From NCBI GenBank assembly GCA_027063295.1, contig JAMORZ010000157.1, positions 1-6,115 of the forward strand: DNA of 6,115 nucleotides, given 5' to 3'. The notes below the pieces were generated by a model. That model was not told the origin of the DNA, made no database searches, and saw only the letters and a list, made by a program, of their open reading frames with translations. The stretch is from Sulfurimonas sp. Lineage in GTDB: Bacteria; Campylobacterota; Campylobacteria; Campylobacterales; Sulfurimonadaceae. Each line of letters starts with the position of its first letter. Position 1 is the first letter of the stretch. Positions 1-5,229 of the stretch are shown in pieces. The translations under genes were made by a program, and so were the position numbers.

Positions 1-444
1 ATCCATATCTATATGTTTTTTAAGTGCACGTGCAGCTGAGATGGCAAAGTTTCCACCACTTCCAATAGAAGCAATAGCTCCATCCTCAGGCTCAACTACA
101 TCACCGTTTCCTGTCAAGATAAAGATATGCTCAGTGTTAAGCACTATCATCATCGCTTCTAGTCGGCGAAGTACCTTATCTTTTCTCCAAGCTTTAGAGA
201 ACTCAACAACGGACTTTAAAATATCCCCTTTTTTATTCTCTAAAAACTCTTCAAACATATCAAACAGGTTAAAAGCATCTGCTGTACTTCCTGCAAATCC
301 TGCAAGGATCTTGCCATGGTGAAGTGTACGGATCTTTGTTGCGTTTCCTTTGAGAACACTGTCCCCAAAGGTCACCTGACCATCTCCACCTATAACTGCT
401 TTGTTTTTGCCTTTATAGGCAAGTATGGTAGTTGCATCAAACAT
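1..444 (-). CDS. hslV: HslV, peptidase subunit of the HslUV (ClpYQ) ATP-dependent protease, 3' end outside window
   Basis: HslV is the threonine peptidase that assembles as a double hexameric ring and degrades proteins unfolded by the ATPase HslU in the cytoplasm. The 148 visible residues begin MFDATTILAYKGKNK. The nucleophile is expected to be Thr5, followed by GGDGQV (19-24) with Asp21 matching the conserved Asp17, Lys37 matching Lys33, GFAGSTADAF (49-58), TGNGDVVEPE (111-120) and GSGG (128-131). These match the family closely. About 30 C-terminal residues are missing because the gene leaves the window, and hslU would be expected next. The ATG lies 6 bp after the rplI stop and is preceded by purine-rich AAGGGGAGTAAGG, so it is surely co-transcribed with rplI. 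Unlike E. coli HslV, where only Met precedes the catalytic Thr, four residues (MFDA) precede it here. A similar extension occurs in Campylobacter as I recall it. Confidence 0.96.
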   Translation of the reverse strand, partial: MFDATTILAYKGKNKAVIGGDGQVTFGDSVLKGNATKIRTLHHGKILAGFAGSTADAFNLFDMFEEFLENKKGDILKSVVEFSKAWRKDKVLRRLEAMMIVLNTEHIFILTGNGDVVEPEDGAIASIGSGGNFAISAARALKKHIDMD

Positions 445-450
445 TATGCC

Positions 451-897
451 TTACTCCCCTTGAACATCTACATGGAGTGTTGCATGAAGTCCATGACCAA
501 GTTTGAAATCAACATCATGTTCACCAACAGTTTTGATAGCTTTTTTCTCGTTGATATGTTTTTTGTCTATCTCGATAGAATGTTGCTCTTTGAGTGCTGC
601 TGCTATCTCATCCTTTGTTACAGCACCAAAAAGGTGACCGTTTGAGCCAAGTTTTTTTGTGATGATAATCTCACATTTGTCAAGCTTATCAGCCATCGCT
701 TTGAGTGATGCTATCTCAGCTTCGAGCTCCTCTTTTAGACGTTGTTGCTCAGCTTCATGCTCAGCTAAGATCTCAGGTGTTGCATGTTTTGCAAAACCTT
801 TACCGATGAGGAAGTTTTTTCCATAACCATCTTTTACCTCTTTTACTTCACCAGCTTTTCCCAAACTTTTTACATCTTTGATTAAAAGTACTTTCAT
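451..897 (-). CDS. rplI: 50S ribosomal protein L9 (bL9)
   Basis: L9 binds 23S rRNA at the base of the L1 stalk and helps maintain reading frame. The 148-residue product has the usual family length. The N-terminal domain carries the L9 signature GKAGEVKEVKDGYGKNFL (13-30) followed by IGKGFA. A long charged connecting helix spans about 41-75 (rich in Glu, Lys and Ala). The C-terminal rRNA-binding domain includes GSNGHLFGAVT (84-94) and ends HVDVQGE. The ATG overlaps the TAA of the upstream FTR-rhodanese gene by one base (TAATG), which suggests coupled translation, and GGGGAGAAAGAAAG precedes it. The adjacency of rplI and hslV is conserved in Campylobacterota. Nothing in the coding sequence looks abnormal. 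Confidence 0.98.
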   Translation of the reverse strand: MKVLLIKDVKSLGKAGEVKEVKDGYGKNFLIGKGFAKHATPEILAEHEAEQQRLKEELEAEIASLKAMADKLDKCEIIITKKLGSNGHLFGAVTKDEIAAALKEQHSIEIDKKHINEKKAIKTVGEHDVDFKLGHGLHATLHVDVQGE

Positions 898-1634
898 TAT
901 CTTTCTTTCTCCCCAGGATAAGAAACAATACCGTGTGTAAGGTTTCCAATTTTTGTGTAGCCATTATCTGTTAAGATACGAGCAACATGAGCTGAACGGC
1001 TTCCAACATGACAATAAAGGATGATGTTCTCATCTTTAGCAAGGTTTGCCTCTTGCCAAGTTGCAAAGAAGCTTGATGTTGGAACAAGTACATCAGCACC
1101 TTTGATGTGCCCCATCTGCCATTCCATATGCTCACGAACATCTACAAGTGTAAAGTTGACCATGCCAAGCTCACGTGCTTCAAGAAGTGATACCAGTTCA
1201 TCACCATCAAGTTCAGCTTGGTTTACAAGCATCTCACACTCCTCTTTAGTAAGACCACGAGAGTGTGTATGTACTGCTTCTTCCATACCAAGCTCTACAC
1301 GTTTTGCAGCTGCATACTCAGGTGTACAAAAGATACCACAGTGACATTTTCCCTCTTCGGGAATCTCTTTTTCAATCGCTGGAGTACATGGGCAGATTCT
1401 GTTATCTACTGATTGTGGTTTTCCATCAACCTCTTCAACCATAAAACATGGACAAAAAAGTTTGTTGTACATCATCTTGTTACGAGCAAGTCCCATTTGA
1501 ACACCTTCGTTCACTTCCTCTTGTGGGTTGTACTCCCAACCAAACTGCTTGATTACTTTGTCAGTAAACTTTACAGTTTTTTCCATTCTCTCGATGAACT
1601 CTGGAGAGTTCATATCTATTTTAATCATACTCAT
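897..1634 (-). CDS. Two-domain protein: ferredoxin:thioredoxin reductase catalytic-chain-like domain fused to a rhodanese domain
   Basis: This 245-residue protein joins two redox/sulfur modules. Residues about 10-110 carry the cysteine pattern of the ferredoxin:thioredoxin reductase (FTR) catalytic chain: CPC (61-63), CPC (81-83) and CHC (97-99), plus an extra Cys103 in CHCGIFC. By analogy with plant-type FTR, Cys61, Cys81, Cys83 and Cys97 would hold a [4Fe-4S] cluster, and Cys63 with Cys99 would form the active disulfide. The spacings (17 and 13 residues) are longer than the classical 16 and 8. Residues about 143-240 form a single rhodanese domain with LVDVREH (163-169), GHIKGA (175-180) and the active loop CHVGSRS, with nucleophile Cys208. 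No signal peptide is seen, so it is probably cytoplasmic. The first of two nearby ATGs was chosen because AGGG lies 5 bases before it. A role in reducing or transferring protein persulfides using ferredoxin electrons is inference; the partner and substrate are unknown. Confidence 0.85.
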   Translation of the reverse strand: MSMIKIDMNSPEFIERMEKTVKFTDKVIKQFGWEYNPQEEVNEGVQMGLARNKMMYNKLFCPCFMVEEVDGKPQSVDNRICPCTPAIEKEIPEEGKCHCGIFCTPEYAAAKRVELGMEEAVHTHSRGLTKEECEMLVNQAELDGDELVSLLEARELGMVNFTLVDVREHMEWQMGHIKGADVLVPTSSFFATWQEANLAKDENIILYCHVGSRSAHVARILTDNGYTKIGNLTHGIVSYPGEKER

Positions 1635-1642
1635 TGTTTCCC

Positions 1643-1682
1643 TTTTTTTAATGATTTCTTTTTTTAATGATTTCTTTTTTTA
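1643..1682. repeat. Perfect 16-bp tandem duplication at the argG stop codon
   Basis: On the plus strand the unit TTTTTTTAATGATTTC occurs twice without mismatch (1643-1658 and 1659-1674), then TTTTTTTA repeats again at 1675-1682, giving 2.5 copies. In the argG direction the first partial and full unit encode the last codons (Lys-Lys-Arg-Asn-His-stop), and the second copy lies entirely in the 29-bp gap before the next gene. The duplication therefore leaves ArgG unchanged and lengthens the spacer. A7 runs flank each unit, so replication slippage is the likely origin. Confidence 0.95.
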
Positions 1683-2899
1683 CCAGCAATGATGCGGCGA
1701 AGTGCATTAAGGCGAATAAATCCTTCTGCATCTTTTTGGTTATACACTTCATCCTCTTCAAATGTTGAGTGCTCTTCAGAGTAGAGTGACATATCAGACT
1801 CACGTCCAACCACTTCAACATTTCCTTTATAGAGTTTAAGCCTTACTGTTCCTTGAACATACTTTTGTGTAGCATCGATCGCTGCTTGCATCATCTCACG
1901 CTCTGGAGAGAACCAAAAACCGTTGTAGATAAGCTCTGCATATTTTGCGATCATACCATCTTTCATATGTGCTTCTTCACGATCAAGTGTGATAGACTCG
2001 ATAGCACGGTGAGCTTTAAGCATAATAGTTCCACCTGGAGTCTCATAACATCCACGAGCTTTCATACCTACAAAACGGTTCTCTACGATGTCGATACGCC
2101 CGATTCCGTGTTTATTTCCATATTCGTTAAGTGTTCTTAGAATAGTAGCAGGGCTCATCTCTTCACCATTGATAGCAACAGGGTCACCATTTTTGTAGCT
2201 GATAGTGATATACTCTTTCTCATCTGGAGCATTCTCAGGAGAGTTAGTCCAAAGCCACATAGACTCTTCAGGCTCATTCATAGGATCTTCTAAGTGAAGC
2301 CCCTCATAAGAGATGTGAAGAAGGTTTGCATCCATAGAGTATGGGCTTACTGCTGGGTTGCCATCTTCATCGAGGTGTTTTTTATCTATCTCTATGCCGT
2401 GACTTTTTGCATAAGCTAAAAGTTTTTCACGTGAATTAAGATCCCACTCTCTCCATGGAGCGATCACTGTGATATCTGGGTTAAGTCCAAGATAACCAAG
2501 CTCAAAACGCACTTGGTCGTTCCCTTTTCCTGTAGCACCGTGGCTTACTGCATCAGCACCCATTTTTTGTGCGATTTCTATTTGCTTTTTAGCGATAAGT
2601 GGACGAGCGATAGAAGTTCCTAAAAGGTACTCACCCTCATAGATTGCATTTGCTCTAAACATAGGGAAAACATAATCTTTTACAAACTCCTCTTGGATAT
2701 CTAAAATAAAGATATTTTCTGGTTTTATGCCATGCTCAAGTGCTTTTTGACGAGCAGGTTCTACTTCCTCTCCTTGCCCTAAATCAGCAGTAAATGTGAT
2801 AACTTCTGCTTTGTACTCCTCTTGGAGCCATTTTAAGATAACACTAGTATCTAACCCACCAGAGTATGCTAAAACTACTTTTTTTACCTCTTTTTTCAT
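1664..2899 (-). CDS. argG: Argininosuccinate synthase
   Basis: ArgG joins citrulline and aspartate using ATP to make argininosuccinate, the penultimate step of arginine synthesis, as a cytoplasmic tetramer. The 411-residue product has a typical length. It begins with the N-type ATP-pyrophosphatase loop AYSGGLDTS (11-19), then has LGTSIARP (93-100), HGATGKGNDQVRFE (120-133), APWREW (147-152) and a C-terminal domain containing NRFVGMKARGCYETPGG (274-290). HGATGKGND has Ala where many homologues have Cys, a common alternative. The ATG at 2899 is preceded by AAAGG about 8 bases upstream; another ATG four bases earlier is out of frame. It is the first gene of the argG, FTR-rhodanese, rplI, hslV run and has a good TATAAT upstream. 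The last codons lie in the 16-bp tandem repeat. No ARG-box-like operator was recognised. Confidence 0.98.
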   Translation of the reverse strand: MKKEVKKVVLAYSGGLDTSVILKWLQEEYKAEVITFTADLGQGEEVEPARQKALEHGIKPENIFILDIQEEFVKDYVFPMFRANAIYEGEYLLGTSIARPLIAKKQIEIAQKMGADAVSHGATGKGNDQVRFELGYLGLNPDITVIAPWREWDLNSREKLLAYAKSHGIEIDKKHLDEDGNPAVSPYSMDANLLHISYEGLHLEDPMNEPEESMWLWTNSPENAPDEKEYITISYKNGDPVAINGEEMSPATILRTLNEYGNKHGIGRIDIVENRFVGMKARGCYETPGGTIMLKAHRAIESITLDREEAHMKDGMIAKYAELIYNGFWFSPEREMMQAAIDATQKYVQGTVRLKLYKGNVEVVGRESDMSLYSEEHSTFEEDEVYNQKDAEGFIRLNALRRIIAGKKRNH

Positions 2900-2935
2900 A
2901 CATAAAACCTTTGTGATAGTAAAATAATTGTCGCG

Positions 2936-2941
2936 ATTATA
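2936..2941 (-). promoter_or_regulatory. Probable -10 box of the argG promoter
   Basis: On the minus strand the exact hexamer TATAAT occurs 36 bases before the argG ATG, preceded by the T-rich stretch ATTTTTCGA. Campylobacterota sigma-70 promoters typically have a strong -10 box with T-rich upstream DNA and a poorly conserved -35, which fits here. Transcription would start near 2929, giving a leader of about 30 bases. No convincing -35 hexamer was found. It probably drives argG and the three genes after it. Confidence 0.6.
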
Positions 2942-2969
2942 TCGAAAAATGTGTGAGGATTTGCTTATA

Positions 2970-2995
2970 AAGTTATAATGAAGGAAAAGTTATAA
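2970..2995. repeat. Pair of direct repeats AAGTTATAA upstream of argG
   Basis: AAGTTATAA occurs at 2970-2978 and again at 2987-2995 (period 17 bp), with a further TTATAA at 2965-2970. Relative to the inferred argG start site they lie roughly at -41 to -66. They could be binding sites for a regulator, or only chance in very AT-rich DNA. No family is assigned. Confidence 0.4.
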
Positions 2996-3006
2996 GAATA
3001 AGTGAA

Positions 3007-3036
3007 GATTCAAAAGAGCTTTTACCCTTTTGAATC
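3007..3036 (-). terminator. Possible weak terminator hairpin overlapping the flaG stop codon
   Basis: A perfect 10-bp inverted repeat (GATTCAAAAG at 3007-3016, CTTTTGAATC at 3027-3036) with a 10-base loop spans the end of flaG; the TAA stop is in the loop. In the flaG direction the stem is followed by TTCACTTATTCTT, U-rich but without an uninterrupted run, and the stem has only three G-C pairs. It could end or attenuate flaG transcription before argG, or protect the mRNA end. Confidence 0.4.
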
Positions 3037-3414
3037 AAACAATATGCCACTTACCTCTTGCATCTTTGGAAGAAATTCCTGAGCTTTTTCAGCAGGAAAT
3101 CTACGTATCATTTTGTTTGTTTTTGCTTCGATAACAGATACATAAAAAACATCTTGAGAATCAACACCAAACTTTAAGTTAGTGCTAAGAGGTTCGAGTG
3201 CTTTGTTAAGATCTTTGACAAGTTTTTCAACATCACTTTTTGTATTAAGAACTGTTGGAGCTGTGTCAGAAACCTCAGTGGACTCTTTTTGAATCTCTTT
3301 GACTAGATCAACTTGTTGTTGAATTTGTTGTGTTGACTCACTTGCTCTTCCTTGAGCTTCTGGTGTACTTACCTGAGACTGTTGCTGACGTGCAACATTT
3401 GCTATGCCATCCAT
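3022..3414 (-). CDS. flaG: FlaG family flagellar protein
   Basis: The 130-residue product has the FlaG layout. The N-terminal half (1-60) is low in complexity, rich in Gln, Ser and Thr, and probably disordered. The conserved C-terminal domain runs from about 62 to 130, with LNKALEPLSTNLKFGVD (69-85), a strand region VFYVSVIEAKT (89-99) and the hallmark IRRFPAEKAQEFL (103-115) leading to the GILFDSKG end. FlaG proteins influence flagellar filament length in Campylobacterota; the molecular role is not settled. The start is secured by a textbook AAGGAGG at 3420-3426, five bases before the ATG. The gene is preceded by a sigma-28-like promoter, as expected for a late flagellar gene. It lies alone here, without fliD and fliS, which often accompany flaG. 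It shows that the organism is, or was, flagellated. Confidence 0.93.
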   Translation of the reverse strand: MDGIANVARQQQSQVSTPEAQGRASESTQQIQQQVDLVKEIQKESTEVSDTAPTVLNTKSDVEKLVKDLNKALEPLSTNLKFGVDSQDVFYVSVIEAKTNKMIRRFPAEKAQEFLPKMQEVSGILFDSKG

Positions 3415-3419
3415 GACCC

Positions 3420-3426
3420 CCTCCTT
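3420..3426 (-). promoter_or_regulatory. Strong ribosome binding site of flaG
   Basis: AAGGAGG on the minus strand is a full anti-16S match, five bases before the flaG ATG. It is the strongest such site in the window and fits a highly expressed late flagellar protein. It fixes the flaG start. Confidence 0.85.
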
Positions 3427-3450
3427 AAATCTATAGAGTTAGTATTCACA

Positions 3451-3477
3451 AAATCGACTTAAAAAAAAATATCTTTA
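3451..3477 (-). promoter_or_regulatory. Sigma-28 (FliA)-type promoter of flaG
   Basis: On the minus strand TAAAGATA (from 3477) is followed 11 bases later by GTCGATTT (3458-3451). The sigma-28 consensus is TAAAGTTT-N11-GCCGATAA; Campylobacter sites often have CGATWT as the -10. Both boxes and the spacing agree. The predicted start near 3444 gives a leader of about 30 bases ending in a strong ribosome binding site. The spacer is mostly a run of nine T. The -35 box lies within 10 bases of the divergent MFS gene start. Confidence 0.7.
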
Positions 3478-3485
3478 ATGAAAAA

Positions 3486-4718
3486 ATGAAAATTTATGAT
3501 AATCTTGCATTTATGAAACAATATATTGAACTTTTACGAGCTGAGAGTCTTTTACTTCGCCTCTCAACCATCCAGCTTATCTCATACTTTGGGGCATGGT
3601 TTAGCAATGTGGCGATCTATACACTTCTTTTGGCAATGGATGTCTCAGCTGAAGTGGTTGCGTTTGTTGCAATGTTGCATTTTCTCTCAGGTGTGTTCCA
3701 AACACCATTTTCAGGTGCTATTATAGACAGGTATGCTCCAAAACAGTTGATGTTGACACTTTTGTTTATAGAGATGGCAAGTACCTTGGCACTTCTTATG
3801 ATAGGTGGAGTTGAAGATCTGTGGTTGTTGTATATTTTGATCTTTATCAAGATGGGAGCAGCTTCGTTTTACTTTACTGCTGAGATGTCGCTTCTACCTA
3901 AGATACTTAAGGCAAAAGATCTACAACTTGCCAATGAGCTTCACTCCATCATCTGGTCACTCTCATACACTACAGGGATGGCACTGAGTGGGTTTTTGGT
4001 CTATGCTTTTGGGACAGATGTTGCGTTTGTACTTGATGCTTTGATGTTTGGGGCTGCGTTTGTGTTGCTCTATATGCAAAAGATAGATCTAGTTGTGCAA
4101 AAAACACAAGAGAGTTTTCTCTCTATGATGCAAGAGACCTTTTCTTATCTTAAACGTTCCCCATTGGCACTACATCTTATGATTCTTCATGCATTTGTGG
4201 GTTTGACTGCGTTTGATGCAGTTGTAGCTTTGATGGTGGATCAGTACTATGCAAGTGTGATTGCAACTTCACTTGCACTTGGGCTTTTACACTCCTCACG
4301 AGCAGTTGGTCTCGTGGTGGGACCTGTGGTGCTTGGAAGATTTACAAACAACAGATTTTTGGTTTTTATCTTTTTTGCTCAGGCATTTTCACTTTTGTTG
4401 TGGGCGATGGCGATGCATAACTTCTACCTCTCACTTGGTGCAAGTGTAGTTGTTGGCTTTTTTACCACAACTCTTTGGTCATACAGTTATACACTTTTGC
4501 AAAAAAATATAGATGAGCAATTTTATGGTAGAATTGTTGCCTATAATGATATGCTTTTTCTCTCAACAGCTGCGTTTACCTCCTATGGTATAGGTTTTCT
4601 TGCCTCACATGGTGTCTCGCTAGAGGTGATAGTACTGCTTCTTGGAAGTGGTTTTGTTGTGGGTGGCATATATTTTCGCTGGATAGTTAAAAATAGAGAT
4701 TTAAAAGAGATTGTATGA
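3486..4718 (+). CDS. MFS transporter, MFS_3-like exporter with about 12 membrane helices
   Basis: The 410-residue product is hydrophobic throughout, consistent with 12 inner-membrane helices and proton-driven export of a small molecule. The MFS loop 2-3 motif is seen as GAIIDRYAPKQLM (78-90, form GxxxDRxxxxxxM). Residues 150-187 (ANELHSIIWSLS, SGFLVYAFGTDVAFVLDALMF) and GRIVAYNDMLF (348-358) resemble the MFS_3 branch related to enterobactin exporter EntS; the substrate cannot be told. The start is uncertain. The ATG at 3486 has no ribosome binding site, and neither does the in-frame ATG at 3513 (Met10), which gives an N-terminus closer to what I expect for homologues (MKQYIELLRAE). The stop overlaps the next gene by four bases (ATGA). 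It is divergent from flaG and heads the four-gene plus-strand block. Confidence 0.88.
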   Translation: MKIYDNLAFMKQYIELLRAESLLLRLSTIQLISYFGAWFSNVAIYTLLLAMDVSAEVVAFVAMLHFLSGVFQTPFSGAIIDRYAPKQLMLTLLFIEMASTLALLMIGGVEDLWLLYILIFIKMGAASFYFTAEMSLLPKILKAKDLQLANELHSIIWSLSYTTGMALSGFLVYAFGTDVAFVLDALMFGAAFVLLYMQKIDLVVQKTQESFLSMMQETFSYLKRSPLALHLMILHAFVGLTAFDAVVALMVDQYYASVIATSLALGLLHSSRAVGLVVGPVVLGRFTNNRFLVFIFFAQAFSLLLWAMAMHNFYLSLGASVVVGFFTTTLWSYSYTLLQKNIDEQFYGRIVAYNDMLFLSTAAFTSYGIGFLASHGVSLEVIVLLLGSGFVVGGIYFRWIVKNRDLKEIV

Positions 4719-4963
4719 TAAGTTTTGCAGTGATTGGTGGTTTGCTTCTAAATGTTGGAGCATATTTAACCTTTAAGGGTCGTATTTATGAGTCGGTGAT
4801 GGTGTACCTCTTGGCTGATCTGTGTTGGATAATTATGGCTTATGAGCGAGATGATCTATGGGGTGTTGCTTCCATTATTGTAGGGGTGAGTTTTGGACTT
4901 CTTGCGTTTTTTAAGATGCAGCGTGGTGAGATGAGTAAAAGTTTAAATAAGGATGATGAGTGA
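4715..4963 (+). CDS. Small membrane protein of unknown function, three predicted helices
   Basis: The 82-residue product is not recognised as a named family. It has three hydrophobic segments, about residues 2-19, 26-43 and 48-66, then a charged tail (KMQRGEMSKSLNKDDE). Features likely to be conserved include GAYLTFKGRIYES (15-27), an Ala-Asp pair before Trp (ADLCWIIMAYERDD, 34-47) and Trp49-Gly50. The overall layout vaguely recalls three-helix units of small transporters such as PnuC or PQ-loop proteins, but this is only impression. The ATG lies inside the MFS stop (ATGA overlap), and its own TGA overlaps the next GTG start, so translation is probably coupled on both sides. Consistent codon use and the overlaps make it a real gene; an accessory role for a neighbouring exporter is inference. 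Confidence 0.8.
   Translation: MISFAVIGGLLLNVGAYLTFKGRIYESVMVYLLADLCWIIMAYERDDLWGVASIIVGVSFGLLAFFKMQRGEMSKSLNKDDE
4949..4953 (+). promoter_or_regulatory. Ribosome binding site for the GTG start at 4960
   Basis: AAGGA lies six bases before GTG at 4960. An in-frame TGA at 4957-4959 directly precedes the GTG, so this is the first possible start. Nearby ATGs at 4953 and 4956 are in another frame. Confidence 0.6.
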
Positions 4964-5229
4964 TATACAGTTCAACAAAAGGTGATTTGGATCTTTCTAA
5001 ACTTACAAGGCTTTATCCTGCAGTTGTGATAGATATGCAAGGAGAAATTGCCGAAATGAGTCTGGAATGGGAAGATCTTTATGGTGATAAGGTAAAGATC
5101 CTCAACTATGTGCTTGTGTTTGATTTTACTCCACCATCTGAGGAGAAAAAAGATAGAGTTGTATTTGAGTTTGCAACTCGTGATGAGCTTATTGAAGAGA
5201 TGCAAAGGGTGGCACAATTATTCAACTAA
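4960..5229 (+). CDS. Conserved-looking small soluble protein of unknown function
   Basis: The 89-residue product has no signal peptide or membrane segment and belongs to no family I can name. It starts MIYSSTKGDLDLSKLTRLYP, has alternating hydrophobic strands (AVVIDMQGEIAEMSLEW, 21-37; KILNYVLVFDF, 46-56), a charged turn (SEEKKDR) and a final helix with ATRDELIEEMQRVAQLF. A compact alpha/beta fold is likely. The start is GTG, with AAGGA six bases upstream and an in-frame stop immediately before it. It overlaps the preceding gene by four bases (GTGA), and its last 13 bases overlap the proposed start of the MATE gene. The AAGGGTGG near its end probably serves as the ribosome binding site of that gene. 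It is probably co-expressed with both exporters. Confidence 0.78.
   Translation: MIYSSTKGDLDLSKLTRLYPAVVIDMQGEIAEMSLEWEDLYGDKVKILNYVLVFDFTPPSEEKKDRVVFEFATRDELIEEMQRVAQLFN
5205..5212 (+). promoter_or_regulatory. Ribosome binding site supporting a non-standard ATT start of the MATE gene
   Basis: AAGGGTGG lies inside the end of the preceding gene; the AAGGG part ends seven bases before ATT at 5217. No other purine-rich site is near a usable start in the MATE frame, so this site decides the proposed start. Confidence 0.45.

Noticed and set aside
41..322. Open frame of 93 codons on the plus strand
   Set aside because: It lies opposite hslV, whose product is clearly recognisable; the plus-strand translation is low in complexity and family-less.
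316..645. Open frame of 109 codons on the plus strand
   Set aside because: It is antisense to hslV and rplI and rich in Cys and Phe, typical of a shadow frame.
1021..1667. Three open frames on the plus strand opposite the FTR-rhodanese gene
   Set aside because: The minus strand encodes intact FTR and rhodanese motifs; the plus frames are Ser/Cys/Phe-rich with no domain.
1853..2140. Open frame of 95 codons on the plus strand
   Set aside because: Antisense to argG, with no recognisable domain.
3461..3469. Run of nine A as a phase-variable tract
   Set aside because: It lies in the spacer of the flaG promoter and not in a coding sequence. A length change could alter promoter spacing, but a single sequence gives no evidence of variation.
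3526..3850. Open frames overlapping the MFS gene on both strands
   Set aside because: The MFS frame is continuous for 410 codons with family motifs; these are shadows.
4972..5217. Open frame of 81 codons on the minus strand
   Set aside because: Opposite the 89-residue gene, which has a ribosome binding site and overlaps with its neighbours.
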